The notes below the pieces were generated by a model, which did not search any database, was not told the DNA's origin, and saw only the letters and a program-made list of their open reading frames with translations. A stretch of DNA of 64,000 nucleotides from Opisthocomus hoazin (lineage: Eukaryota; Chordata; Aves; Opisthocomiformes; Opisthocomidae), in contig NC_134419.1 in assembly GCF_030867145.1 (NCBI RefSeq), positions 4,553,501-4,617,500 of the forward strand, read 5' to 3'. Shown one piece after another: positions 35,701 through 47,939 of the stretch. Position 1 is the first letter of the stretch. Every line of letters starts with the position of its first letter. Both the position numbers and the translations under genes were made by a program.

Positions 35701-38654
35701 TGCTTCATTCAAGTGAGAGAGGTTACAAGAAGATAAAAAGTGCTCCTTCACGCTATCGGGTTTGAATTATTTTTCTTCATCGTACACATGCATGTATTCT
35801 TTGCCTAGTGTCATTATTACAGGATAGCTGCCTGGTTCTGTGCTCTGATTCATAGTCTTAACTCTAACTGGAATGCTCTGAGAGCAGAGCTTGAGCATTT
35901 TCGAGGTCTCAACAGGAACTCGCCCTCAGCTGACTATGTTCCAGCCCCTTCGCGTGGCAGCTTACCTCCACAGCCAGACCTGATACCACACGGCAACACA
36001 GTAACATTCCCTTCTCCTATTTTCTGAGCAGCGCAGACTCCGTTTCTGCAGACTTGCTCTTGTAAGTCAGCAGAAGATGAGTCATCAGGAAAAAAACTAT
36101 AATCATTTTTCCCCTAGGAGTCATATAGTAAGTTAATTATTGTACAACACATTCTAATACAAAATACATGAGCGGTTTCAACTTCTTGAGGTTGCAAAGG
36201 GCAACAGAGCTTTTCAGAATTTCCATCAGTTATGGTCTGGGAATGCTGGGTTTCCCTTGACTCAGTATCTACTGCATAATCAGAAACACATTTGGTTCCC
36301 TTTGTTGTATGAGACAACGCTAAAGAAATGTGTGTGTTATTACTTTGCAAAAATAAAGAGTAGATACCTAATCGGCTTATGTCATGTATGCAATGTTTAT
36401 AAACACAACTGCTCTGGGGCAGTTGCTCAGCTGGCGAAAACTATTACAGCTTCTATCAGCTGAAATAACGCTCTTCTGAATCTGCAAATGCCCATCAGTC
36501 TTGCAGGGGAAGTCACAACACAGGAATGTGATGCGCCGTAGGAATCTTTGGTGGCACTGTGTTAAAACCTGCTTGCCTGGAGCTCACCTGTCAGCGTACT
36601 GGGCTTCAACCTCAGCACTGTTGTGGTTTGGTTACTCGTATCCAGTTGGCCCGGCATTGTCGGGTTACTGTGTGGTCAGTATCTCAGCAGCAGATGATCT
36701 TAGCAGTGCATAGAGGGGAAAATCTGAAAACAATCTAAATGCCTTCAGCATCTGAAATTTTTCTGTTGAGAATCAGAAACAAATACATATATAACTTCAC
36801 AAACAATAAAGGAAAAAGACTTTTTCCAGTAGTTATGGCACATTGTTTTAAAACCTCCAGTTCTTCTTATTTACAGATCCTCATTATAGGAAGGAAAGAC
36901 TGGTATTAAAGGTGCTGATTTAAAATTACTAATTCAGTGAACTCGTAATTTTAGACATGGCTCTGGCAAGAGATGCACTTTCCTGAACACTCATTTGGCA
37001 GACTGACATGACGACCTCTCTCTTCTTTCTTGGAATTACTACATCAGAAAAATCAATTACTTAAAAAAAAAATCTCTGTTGTCAAATGAGCTTGAATCTT
37101 CACAGTCACTCTGGATCTTCCAGTATTTGACATGCAAACCATAGAATCTCTTCAATTTTCTCTTTACAAAAACTTCTATAAATAGGTCAGATACTTGGAA
37201 GTGTATTCATTGATCTGTCATGTAGAGGGGTGCCAACCAGGTATTTGAAAAACAAATAAGCAATCCAAATTGGGCAACGAGGGACAGCAAGCATAGAGCG
37301 ATGCTGTAATCCCAAAGCACGCCATCAGCGCATCGGAGTGCCTTACTGCAGTAATGGAAAAATAATCCCCATCCCACAGGATGCTGGACCTCAGTGGTCA
37401 TTAAGAAACATGTCAAGATCATAAGTTTTTGATCAAAATACAAAATAAAACTCTTAATTGATGTTGTCTCCTGCTGAACCTCGCTAAACATGCGTAGGCA
37501 GCAGAGGACAGTCAATAACCCTCGAGACTCTGCCTTTAAAGTGGAGGAACTTCCTTGGAAGCTCCCTCCCACTTTCAGAAGCGCTCCTCTGTTCCTGGGA
37601 CTGACAGAAGCATTGAAATAACTTTATCTTGAGAAATAAAGACCACTGACCACATTATTCTTACCCTTTCTTCAAAGACTGATCTCATTGTGGTTACGGC
37701 AATCGAATTCATGGTCAAATGCAAATTTCTCCGTGGTGTGCTAAGACAAAGTAGGCAGGTCCATCATCCGTTACAGATTATCTAATGCATCATAGTAAAG
37801 GTAGCAAAAACTTTCACTGTGGTAAGGAATCAATATAAAGAATGGGGTGGTTTTTTGTCTATCTCCCACTGTATCCAACAGTCCTGGCACAGATGAATAT
37901 ACTGCAAAATAGATTTTTCTTGTTTTCAGGCAATGGTCTAGGAGCAAAGACTTGGAAGACCAATGTACATCCTCCAGCCTTTCCCCTGCAGGAATACTAT
38001 GATACAAATGTGCTTCAAAATGCCTCTTTAGCATTGCAGAGGCTTACAAAGTTCTTATCTTCCCGCTCTAATAACAAAGCTCAATATTATTCTTAATTAT
38101 AGACTTTGCTAAGCAAAGGGAGGGATTGTTTGGAAGCAATTTATTTACTTAAATAAAGGAGTCTCTTTGCTCCATAGCCTGTGGCGCACACTAAGGATAC
38201 CATTCTGCCACCCACAGAAGGCAGAGAATGCACCAGTCTTTATTTCAGTACAGTTAAGCGACAGATATGACTACAAAGGAGGAGAAAAGCGATCCAGAAG
38301 CTACCGAGGCAGACTTCGGTGCTGTCTTGACTAATAATGACAGCTAGAGAAGCCAGTGGTGCAAACTCGACTGGCTTTCAAAACATGAGTATTATCCCAT
38401 GGTGGATGTACCACTGGAAGCAGAAAGGCAGCATCGGGATCTTACCTCTGACGTTGGTCCTTTCTGTGGGATCACACACAGCACTTCATTTCTCTGGGCC
38501 TAATTTTCATTATCTGCTAAGGTAACGATTAGTTATGCATGACAGCTATACTTAAGTTTCTGTGACTCTCTGCTAATCACAGTAAATTATTATTAATTAA
38601 CTATGTCAATCAAAATACTAATTTACTGAAGGCTCTGTGCTGCTTCTCTTCCAG

Positions 38655-38763
38655 GAACCACTGCAAATTTGGCAACCTAGTAATCACAGTGACTTCAGCT
38701 GCCCCATCTGTCTCCAGACAGCTACTCTCCCAGTGGAAACCAACTGCGGACATTTATTCTGTG
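38655..38763 (+). CDS. RNF170-like exon, first half of the RING
   Basis: Begins [20 protein letters not shown] and runs to [10 protein letters not shown]. There are 15 residues before the first zinc cysteine, as in the human protein after LQTEQ. The acceptor is TCTTCCAG and the donor is G-GTAAGG in phase 1. Confidence 0.92.
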
Positions 38764-41700
38764 GTAAGGTTTCTGGACTGATAGCGCAACGCTTATACAG
38801 GCTACTAAATAAAGCAGTCTTCTTACAGAAATCTCAAGTGCTGTGTAAGAACCAGCACCAAGGTCTTCTCCCTGGAATTAATGTAAGCGCTCTCACTGGA
38901 AGCAGATGTCCCAACTTTATAGCCCCACAAAAAATCAGTATTTTTATTTGCTCATTGCTTTCACATCTACAAGGTGCCACTTTTGAAATGCCCAGGAAGG
39001 CTTAAGATGATAAGTTAACAGATCATCTCACAGGATACTGTTAAATTACAACACAAACTCACAGAATGGGTAAAAGGCACCCGAAAATCACACAATTTGT
39101 ATTCAACTAGGCGAAAACCCCTGTTATAAAAATCAACAGCCTAATACTCATAGTTTGTAACTGTGAAAGCTCAAGGTGCAACAAACATGAAATCTTATCT
39201 TCAAGTATGAACTCCCTCCTTGTTTTTTTAATCAACAGCACAAAAATCTAGCTATCCCATAAATTTAATTCTGATTGTGTTTATATTGGTGAAAATCAGG
39301 AGTAAGACACACTGGGCTCAGGTCTGGTTCTGTTCCACAGACTTGCTTCCCATGTGAAACATCTGCCTAAAATAAAGCAGAAGAGATCTAGAGCAAGAAG
39401 GCACAGTTACCTTGGTTTGTACTCCTGTAAAAGTTTACTACACAAAAAAAATAGTGGAAGTTACATATTAAACAATTCCAAAAGTGAGTTCCTAGTCATG
39501 TATAAAGCTTCTTTTCATCATAGATAAATGTGTCTGCTAAATGCTGCCTTTGAGATGGCTAAGCCATATGGTTAGGATTACAAAATTGAAATAATTTTTC
39601 AAAGGGAATACAAGGATGAAGCGCAGAACAGCGGAGGGAGTTATGTTCATAATTGCATTTATAAATGGTATTTCAGGCTTTTTAAGGCCTGCATTCCGCA
39701 CCACTAGAGCTTTGCACCTGCTCTGAAAGGCAGCAGGATGAGGCCCCCAGCACGCTTGGACTGAGGGTTGTTTCTCTCAGACCTCTGAGACACATCGCCC
39801 AGTGAACTTAGGGGTGACATTTACACCCCGACTGCCCCAGCTGGTGATCGGGTTCCTGCCGAATGCCGCCATCCCCACAGCAGAACCGGAGTTCATGACC
39901 TGACGCGGCCGAAGCTGCCGGTGAAGGTACCCCGTGCTGCTCTGCGGCGGGAGATGGGTGATCTCTGGCAGAGGGGCGGCCAGCGGCTGAGGCAGTGCTG
40001 CCTCACGCTGCAACAGCACGGCCTGTCAGGAGACGCTGCTTAGAGCCACACAGCTCCATTCGACTGCTCTGGCATTTTACAGAGACCTTAAAGCAAGTGC
40101 GAGTTATATTTACGAGCCATTTACACTTTTTTTCACCATGTTAAGAGTGTTATAAAAAGACCCAAGCATAAATGAGAACAAGGGACTGTGTTGTTAATGC
40201 CAGTGCCAACAAAAGCATGTTTTTTATCTTTAGAAAAGTGTCATTTTTCTCTAGATTGAAACGATGGTCACACAGCACAGCTCCCCATCACCACCGCTGC
40301 CATCCCCATCCTCTGAAACAAAGCAAATCCGTGGCTCGCCAACAGCTGCAGCACGCTGTAGGGCTCATCTGCCTCACCAGTGACACCATTTAATACTGTA
40401 GGTTGTTTCGTGTTTTTGTAACATTATTTAATAACATATAGGAAAAGGATGCTTTGAATATAACTCACTCCAGGACAAACAGTAAACATCTGGCCTCAAG
40501 ACGTGCTTCAAATAATGTCACAGAAGTTATAGTTTCAAGTACAAAGATAGACATAACAACAACGATCAATAACCTTCCTCTTGCTCTGGCCTGGTTAATT
40601 TTCCCTTTTCCATCTGTGAATATGACATAATGAAATGGACTTTATTTTATTCTGAGAAGGGCAGAGGAGAAGTACCATACACAAGCTTGCTCTATATTGT
40701 TATTGTTAGCTGTATATATTTAGCTAGGCTTTACTTTCCTCTAGTACATCATCATTTACACTCCGAAGCAGAGATTCCAGTGCAATGCATTATACATGTT
40801 ATGACTGTGTTTATACAGCAGAATCGGCCTCTGCAACATGTCTGGTTTTCATGTCTTAAACCAATAAAACCTTACATTGGGCTTATCAAAACCATTCTGC
40901 GTAGATCTAAGTCTGTTGTGACTGAAATCAGTAATAAAACTTCTCTCGATGCCCTGTGGAACAGAGCTAAGGCAATGCTGAGCTCTCTTAATAAATTCCG
41001 CTCCGGTAAAAGTTTTATTTAAAAAATGTGGTCAGCCCAGAGCTTTTAAAGAAGATTAATGTGGACTTATAAAAAAATGTCTGATTTTATTATTAGTAGT
41101 AATTCATACAGTTTGTCCTGAAGTTTTCCTTTTCAGCTTCAGTTTGAACCATATGTTCAGGAAGTTCAACTGAAAAGTGATCCTTGAGCAATATTATTTT
41201 TTTCTAATTAACAATAACCACAGAGGTATTTTGGAGAAACCTACAGACTCCCTCAGAAGGCTGCGTAGCAGGCTGGATTAAATCAGGATTTTGTCTATTT
41301 TATGAAAAATGCACCGAAGCACAAATAGGTCAGCTTCAGAGGAGCCCTTCCTTTCCTGTTCCCCTAGACAAAGGATTCTGCATGCAGCAAATTTTAATTT
41401 CCATGAGGTCCTTTTCTGAAAGCCCTTGAAGAACTACGGGATCCGTTGGTGCCCCGTTGTCACCACTGGGACTGAGCAGAGGCACGGCAATACGGCCGTG
41501 TGGATCACGACTCAGGGTCTGGACCCAGCGGGTCAAAGCTGTTCCTGAAGTTCAAGCGTGACGTCTGTCAAATGCCAAAGTTCAGGCGAAAGCTGGAAGC
41601 CGGCTGCCAGCCTGCGTTTACACATACCGCACGGGGGGCTGGATTTAAACACAGCCATGTGCCCAGCCAGCTGGTCTGTATATGCCAACGACATAGAAGA

Positions 41701-44700
41701 GTCGTAAGGAAAAACCCCGCACTCAAAGGAAAACAGAAGTAAAAATCGCAAGTCAGAGCGAAGTCCATAAAAACGTATCTTTGCGCTGAATTTAACATCC
41801 CTAGTCCTAGGATATAAGATGTAGCTGATTGCATCATGAACATTTTCATACTTGATTTCAAACACAGCTTCTCCAATATTCCCCTTTTCAGTGACAACAG
41901 ATTAAGTAAGTCTGGGCGCAGAAAAACCCAGCGCTGAGGGCTCCTGAAGACTTCTCGTTACAATGCTGCTCACAAGAGACTCCTTGCTGGTTGTCTTTCC
42001 CAACAAAGAGCATTGTTCAATCCAACAGCTCCATCGAAATGGCAGCGCCGCGTTCTGCTGCTGTTTTCACTGGGGTCCTTGTCAAATTTGATCAGTTTAA
42101 ATGTTGAGACAGGTTTTTTTCCTGACCTGTCACACTGCACGCTGCGCCCGGGAGCTGAAAGCCACGCTGTGCTGCTTCTGATTAGACGCTCTTTATGCTT
42201 TGCTGGATTTGCTGTTAGTGCCAGCGCTGACATTCATGGGTGTCAACCACTGCCACCAGTTACCCGTGCAGTCTAATCTTGCTGTGCTCAGACTCTGCCC
42301 TCTTTCACACCGGAGACCTTAGTACGTTGGATTTGGGAAGTAGTCACCGCTCGCCTGGGTAGGCAGAATCAAAAAGCACGCAGCGACTCGCTCGTGGAGA
42401 GCGACGCAGTTGCAGGAGGGCAACAGAGTGGAAATCTGGTACGGGGTGGGGAGCAGTCAGACAAACCTGTCCCACGGATGACACTTCGTCACCAGGAGTC
42501 TGCGTCACCAGACTGTCCCTGCACTGCGCACCTTGGCTTAGGTGGGAGACGTGGCCCTCATCACCCTTCAAAGCCGTGAAGGAACTCCACCTCTATTTAC
42601 GCGGCTGCACTGCTTTTGTCCACAGCTGCGCTCTGAAGGGCGCCTGTCGTCCCGGGTGCTTCAGCCACAGTCACGGGAGCTTCAAGAGCGAGATGCTTCC
42701 ACAGGAAAAGAAACGGGATCCAAGCCTCCCTTAGGAGGTCCACGTCTCTCTGTGCACACCAGCGTAGAAGACCCGAGGCTCCGTTTTTACACAGCCACTT
42801 TGCAGAGTAAACCCACGTATCAAAATGAAAGAAAAGAATGACACATTTTTACAGTCAGTCATAGAAAGAGGGCTGACTGATTTTGGTAACTTCCTTGTGA
42901 ATATTGAATATCCTCAAATGTACTTCATGTATCTTTATATAATTTTTTTTTCCCCCGGTAGGTTCCTGTCTGATCACGTACTGGAAGCACGGTCCCTGGC
43001 TGGCAGCAATAACCTGCCCTCTCTGCAGACAGAAGGTAAGACTGACCTCCCTTGTACACATCTGCCTCAGGAGACATACAAAGCAACGAGCTTCAGCTCT
43101 TAGGATCAACTTTATTTATCCTCTGATTTTCTGTAGCATTTCAAAACCCACTTAGACTTGAGTGACCCTGCAGGCATTCGCATTTATCATTTGACACGTG
43201 TCATCTCAGGCAACTCTGTGAAATACTGAACAGGCCTCCAGCATTTCACTTTTGTATAGTTTATTAAATCTCCAGGATGACATTCCATAAAAAGCAATAT
43301 GGTGGCTCCTAATCTCATCTGACCCTGGTCAGAGGCTGCCTGTTGCACTGGGAGGTTGGAGGCAGGTTATAAAAGGAAAATGTTCTTGCTCTTGTGGAAC
43401 TGCTGGAGCTGGACAAAGGTCCAGTGGCGAGAAAGAGATTGTGGAGGGACAGGCGCTATGGAACGCGATCCTTTACACCGGAGGTTAAAACACACCGTGC
43501 TCATGTCCATCTTTTCTTACGAAGGTGGTTCTTCTGGACAACATCTCTTGTGAAAAACAACAAGATAAGCCAAGTAAACAGATTGTACATGACATTAGAG
43601 ATTACAACAAGCGTTTCTCGGGGCAACCTCGACCTGTAAGTATTTATAAATCTGCACCTGCCTAGTCAGTAGCGCAGAACACACAGAGGCCTGAAAGAGA
43701 CCCAGCAATGAAAACTAGTTTGTATCACTGTGTGAATTACCTTTGCGTGCGCTTATTGGCAGCATCATAGTGGAAGCGTTACTGGCCACCGCTGGGTCCA
43801 GCACCTTCCAGTAAAGGTGCTTCTCAGAGCTCCGAGCTCGGGGAGTCCTTCCGCAGTCACCCTGGCAGGGAGGAGAAAGCAGGGTGAGAGGGACTACAGG
43901 AACCAAAGCAGAACTAGAGATGGTCACCCTGGAACTTCCAAATATGAACTCAGACTTGAACTCCAGGATTTGAACTTGCCTCCAAAATTTGAAATCAGAT
44001 TCCAGCTTAGAAAGCAGATGTTTTTCTCCTCAGGTATTGCCAAATTGGAACAGTCCACACTGGCTCTTCACCTTCTTACAGCTGGAATCACAGCTGGTAC
44101 AGAGATGTGACAGGCAGTGGAAATGATGTGAGAGATGAGGGCTGAAGGCACAAGGGAGGTCCATTCCTGACAGGGTGCACAACAGCACCAAAGCAAATCC
44201 TCCTCTCCTGTCACATCCTGGTAGGGTCCTGAAAGGCTGGTGCAGTCTGTTTCACTCCACAGACTAAACTAAGCTCTGTGGAGGGGAAGATGTTCTTTTT
44301 CAACCCAACAAACAAGCATTAACGAAGAGGAATAATCACTCGGTCCTGTGGTTCCTGCCCACACCAAGGCAAGAACTGAGGCCTCATTTTCCAGCCTTCG
44401 TAGCCCACACCCGATGCCAGATTTTACAGACAGGCATATACTCAGTGCAGCCATTAGGGCCCAGGTGCCAGAAGGATGCAATGTCAGGCGTAATACTTTT
44501 TTCTCCAAGTGCTGGGGGAGTGGGGGTGCTTTTTAGAAGTGTGCCTCTAGACACTGCAAAGTAACTGAACACCACAGGTGGATGTGGAAAGCGCAGAAAG
44601 CCTCTGCATTCAAGAGATTTGAATCTGAAGCACTTAAGAGACAGATTCAGCTGAAAGGACCGCATGCCTCAGAATGCAAAATAGCGTAACTCATCTGAAC

Positions 44701-45012
44701 GTTTAGTTTGCAGATTACCTTTACGACACACCGTTATTCCTGACTCTTGCCTTGCGAGGAATCTTCACCTGGGGTGGTCTCGTCTGGATTTTTTTCCTAA
44801 GAGTTGCTGTTTGCTCCTTTGGAACAATCGTATGCTTGTCTTCGCCATTTGACACGAAGCCTGGGCCTCTCTGTAGGACGCTTGGAACAGCTGACGACAT
44901 GGTGGTTGTTTCCCTCCTTTTAATTTGCATGATAAATATTTGTCAGCAAATTGCATCTAATGGGGTAAATATGGCAAGGTCTGCAGCTCCCAGCGTGCTG
45001 CCAGAGCCCTGA
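38655..45012 (+). CDS. RNF170-like E3 ubiquitin ligase (RING and C-terminal membrane region; 5' coding exons not resolved)
   Basis: RNF170 is an ER-membrane E3 ligase that acts with the erlin complex to ubiquitinate activated IP3 receptors; this is a diverged relative with unknown substrate. Coding exons are 38655-38763, 42962-43035, 43525-43635 and 44707-45012: 600 nt, or 199 residues plus TGA, with every junction in phase. The RING is complete: CPIC, 11 residues, CGH, LFC, GSC, then CPLC. It is followed by the family motif [15 protein letters not shown] (human DINDYNRRFSGQPRS), a membrane segment ([11 protein letters not shown]), a DUF1232-like SSPFDTKPG and LGTADD stretch, and a last helix. 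Human RNF170 has 187 residues over the same span. The N-terminal anchor is expected upstream. Identity to human RNF170 is partial, so a paralogue is more likely than RNF170 itself. The 3' end converges on FGGY. Confidence 0.88.
42962..43035 (+). CDS. RNF170-like exon, second half of the RING
   Basis: Completes glycine and encodes [20 protein letters not shown] followed by CRQK; the human protein reads [20 protein letters not shown] here. A strong pyrimidine tract precedes the acceptor. The donor is GTAAG in phase 0. Confidence 0.93.
43525..43635 (+). CDS. RNF170-like exon with the [14 protein letters not shown] motif
   Basis: 37 codons, phase 0 at both ends, beginning [10 protein letters not shown] and ending [13 protein letters not shown]. 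The motif after the RING is highly typical of the RNF170 family. The donor is GTAAGT. Confidence 0.92.
44707..45012 (+). CDS. RNF170-like terminal coding exon (DUF1232-like membrane domain)
   Basis: 101 residues plus TGA. It starts [20 protein letters not shown], aligning with the human segment after SGQPRS. It includes a membrane helix, the SSPFDTKPG loop, LGTADD, and a hydrophobic last segment ([15 protein letters not shown]). The start follows the AG at 44705-44706, because the AG at 44712-44713 would break the phase. Confidence 0.87.
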   Translation, partial: FADYLYDTPLFLTLALRGIFTWGGLVWIFFLRVAVCSFGTIVCLSSPFDTKPGPLCRTLGTADDMVVVSLLLICMINICQQIASNGVNMARSAAPSVLPEP

Positions 45013-45374
45013 CTGACTCAAACTTGGACTCCTTGGTCAAACTTCATCAAGCGCTGACAGGCTTCTCTCTGACTCGGGGCAGCGTGCGATGGATTTGTCG
45101 CTCTGCTGCTGACCAAGGCTGAAGCAGGACTCAGCAGTACTTGGCATGGCCAAGGGACTCGGTGCACAAGCACTTAGAAAGCTAGTTTTACACGCCACTG
45201 TATATTGCTAGACTCTTTCACGCTGCACTTCTCTGTAACTTATCTTCACACCAAGTGCCTGAACTGAAAATGCCTAAAGCTATGAACAGAGCCTGACATT
45301 ACCATGCCAATTGACTTGCAGTGAAGAGTTTTAGAACTCCTGAGCTTTAACATTTTACATCTGGGCTCAGTTTG

Positions 45375-45380
45375 AATAAA
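45375..45380 (+). other. Polyadenylation signal of the RNF170-like gene
   Basis: AATAAA about 360 bp after the TGA, the first canonical signal downstream. It implies a short 3' UTR. Confidence 0.6.
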
Positions 45381-45399
45381 ACTTTACTTTGAGAACCTA

Positions 45400-47671
45400 G
45401 CAAACTGTACAATTCGCAAAGTCGTGTATAACACAAGGAGCGTTAGACAGCATCACTACAAAATCCTGTGTCAGTGCTTTGTGTTATCCCAACTGATTAC
45501 AAACCCACTGGAACACAGATTTTTTTACAGCTCTGCAATGAGTACAGTCCTGATTTTAAAATAGATAATATGAAACTGGCAGTAACACTAGCTTGGACTG
45601 AAAATGCAACTACAAAGAAGAAGTATTACAAGGCGAGAGCAGCATTAAAAAATCATTCAAGAAATGTGAACAAATCTGTGTGCAACTCTTTCATAGAAGC
45701 CTGTGCAAGGTAGACAGCTCCCCCGACCTCGGTGCATCTAAGCTGTACCAGCATCAGCACGACTGTTCTGTTTCCTTTCTAGACTTCATACACTCCTTGC
45801 CATTTCCTTGTAAGTCTTGGTACCAGTTCAGCCAGAGAGATCAAGGCCAAAGTTATGATGATGATATAAATAGCAGGAAGTTTACGGAAACTTTGCCGAA
45901 GTTCGGGGCGGGGGGGGGAGGTGCATGTCTGTTGGTGTTGAGCTGCAAAGAGTTAAAAATGCTGGTGCAGTGCCAGACCGCCCTACACACCGGGCCCTGT
46001 ATAATCTGTACATTTGCTACGTAACTGGAGTCAGCGGACTTCATTTTAACATATGAATTGTATATTAAAATAGGTATATTAAAATTTATGAATATTTATT
46101 GTTCACAATCCACTGGTCTCGAACTGTTTTTTCCTGCTGTGTGTTTTCAGTTGACATATTTTATTGTGCCCTTGAATTGTAAGCTATGATATACCATTAT
46201 GCTGCAGTTGTTTTCTTGCTTGTTATACTCTTTTTGTTATGAAGTTTCTTCATTTTATTCCCATCAACTTTCATTGTCTTTAATTATGTCCGTGAACTTG
46301 TAAAGCTGTTTCTCCTAACAATGGGTACGTTGGAAATGGCAACAATTGCTTTTCCATGAACTACAAGGCAGGAAGTGCATTGTTTCTTTAAAAAAGTTAC
46401 CAGATGTTTTTGAGTGCTGACTACTAACATTAAAAAAACCCCAGAAATTATTATTTTCCAAGTTCTCTAAGTGTAATTTTGTTATTGTGTAACTTCTGTT
46501 TGCATTTAACTGGGAATTACAGCCTATGCCAATACTAAAGAATGGAATTTCTATCAAGCTGAGTGTACAAAGATGGAGTCTGTTTACTTTACAGGCATCT
46601 GGACCCTGTGGAAAGGGACGGTGGGTTGTTTCTCTTGCATAAGACAGGCTCACCAAGAGGGTGGCAGTTCGCAGTCTGAAGAAGAGAAGGGTTCTCATGA
46701 GTGACCATGAGTTACAGTTGATCTGAACATGCTCTTCTATTCTGTCACCCCTCGCTTCTTGATCCTCTCCTTCAGCCGGGGACCCTGGTTTTGCTCTTTA
46801 AACAGAATGGTATCTTTTACTAAGAAGTAACAGCCAAATGGCAGAGAAAGAAGGAATTTCTGAGAGAGTTTCACTGAAGGCACCGGCCGTGTTTGGATCT
46901 TGCAAGATCAAAACAACTGGTACTGTCAGGGCGAGACATTTTTGCTGTATGCAGCCGGAGCGCCCAGACCCTCTCCCTCCGCAGCCCAGGTACACCACGC
47001 CCTGTCGCTGTGAGCCTGGCAGCGCCCGGTCGGACTGACTGTCCAGGGCACCCTTCGGAATTCCCTGGACGTGGCCAGCAGGCAGCCAGGAAGGTTTCTG
47101 AGCATCGGCACACGCAAGCCTGAGGAAGGAAAACCCTTCCTCTCCCCTGCTGCGCTCGCCACTGCGTGCAAACGTGCTCTGAGCTGGGGCTGGCTGCAGG
47201 GACGTGACGAGAAGGGACACGGAGCAGAGCTGGGCTGTGTCAGGGCTGACTCCTCGCGAGGCAGCTGGCAGGGTGGAAGGAACGCACCTGCATTACGAAC
47301 ATATTTTCAGCAACTGCGTCTGCTCAGCCTAGTCTGTCGGTGCCAACAGCGGGCCGTTTCACATCTGCGCGGTGATTAATGTTCATTTTTGGGCCTTGGC
47401 TGTAGCAGACACTAACAGCCAGACACCGTGTGCGATCCCAGCTGTGGGTACCTGTGAAGAGCATGGCAAAGGGCAGCGGTTCAGGTCCATCAAGCCGGTG
47501 ACGCTGCTCCTTGTGCTGTTCCTGCTCGTGGCCGGTCCAAATACCGGCACCGGGGTACCCGCAGCAGGGTGTCTCCTCTCCTCTGACCGGAGCAAACGAT
47601 TCATCCTTGTCCCGGGGGTGCAGGGATTACTGACAGACAATACCCAGCGCTTCACAGGGGAGCGAGTGCAT
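45400..47671. other. Convergent intergenic spacer
   Basis: Lies between the putative poly(A) sites of the RNF170-like gene (plus) and FGGY (minus). No gene, CR1 copy or RNA gene was recognised. The part from about 46.8 to 47.7 kb is more GC-rich, with several chance open frames. Confidence 0.6.
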
Positions 47672-47677
47672 TTTATT
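47672..47677 (-). other. FGGY: Polyadenylation signal of FGGY
   Basis: AATAAA on the minus strand (TTTATT on plus), about 140 bp after the FGGY stop codon. Confidence 0.55.
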
Positions 47678-47817
47678 TCTCGTTAAAAATGAAAATGTAC
47701 ACCTTACGTGATAAAAGCGTGTTTTTCCCATGGACAGTACAGTCAGGTGACACTGCCCTCATCCCAAGCATCGGGAAATTCGTTACCCCGGCTGCTCCCA
47801 GAGGACACGACTCCGGC

Positions 47818-47899
47818 TTAGGCACTGTTCATGATGGACCGATACTCCCTCTGATGCTCCACGAGTTTCAGAAATACTTCGTATTTCTTGTCATAAAAT
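47818..47899 (-). CDS. FGGY: FGGY, last coding exon (carbohydrate kinase / D-ribulokinase)
   Basis: FGGY is a cytosolic FGGY-family sugar kinase that phosphorylates ribulose. The exon starts with one base completing a codon, then encodes [20 protein letters not shown] and SIMNSA before TAA. Human FGGY ends [17 protein letters not shown] and a few further residues, at the same distance from the stop. The acceptor is TCTTACGCAG. The preceding exon (human segment ending in VGKVVFPRLQDKK) was not found up to 64000, so it probably lies beyond the window. FGGY is on the same strand as HOOK1, as in human 1p32. Confidence 0.92.
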
Positions 47900-47939
47900 C
47901 TGCGTAAGAGAGTTGATTTCAACCAAGCCTACGATTTCA

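Larger units (their letters stand above)
21711..38654. other. Probable 5' intronic region of the RNF170-like gene, AT-rich, no firm exon
   Basis: No firm coding exon was found, although one or two N-terminal exons of the RNF170-like gene should lie here. It holds a CR1 remnant near 23.8 kb, a 17-bp triplication near 27.75 kb, and two tentative plus-strand exons (29663-29758 and about 32635-32688). The rest is chance open frames. Stretches between 31.3 and 32.7 kb look like conserved non-coding sequence. Confidence 0.5.
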
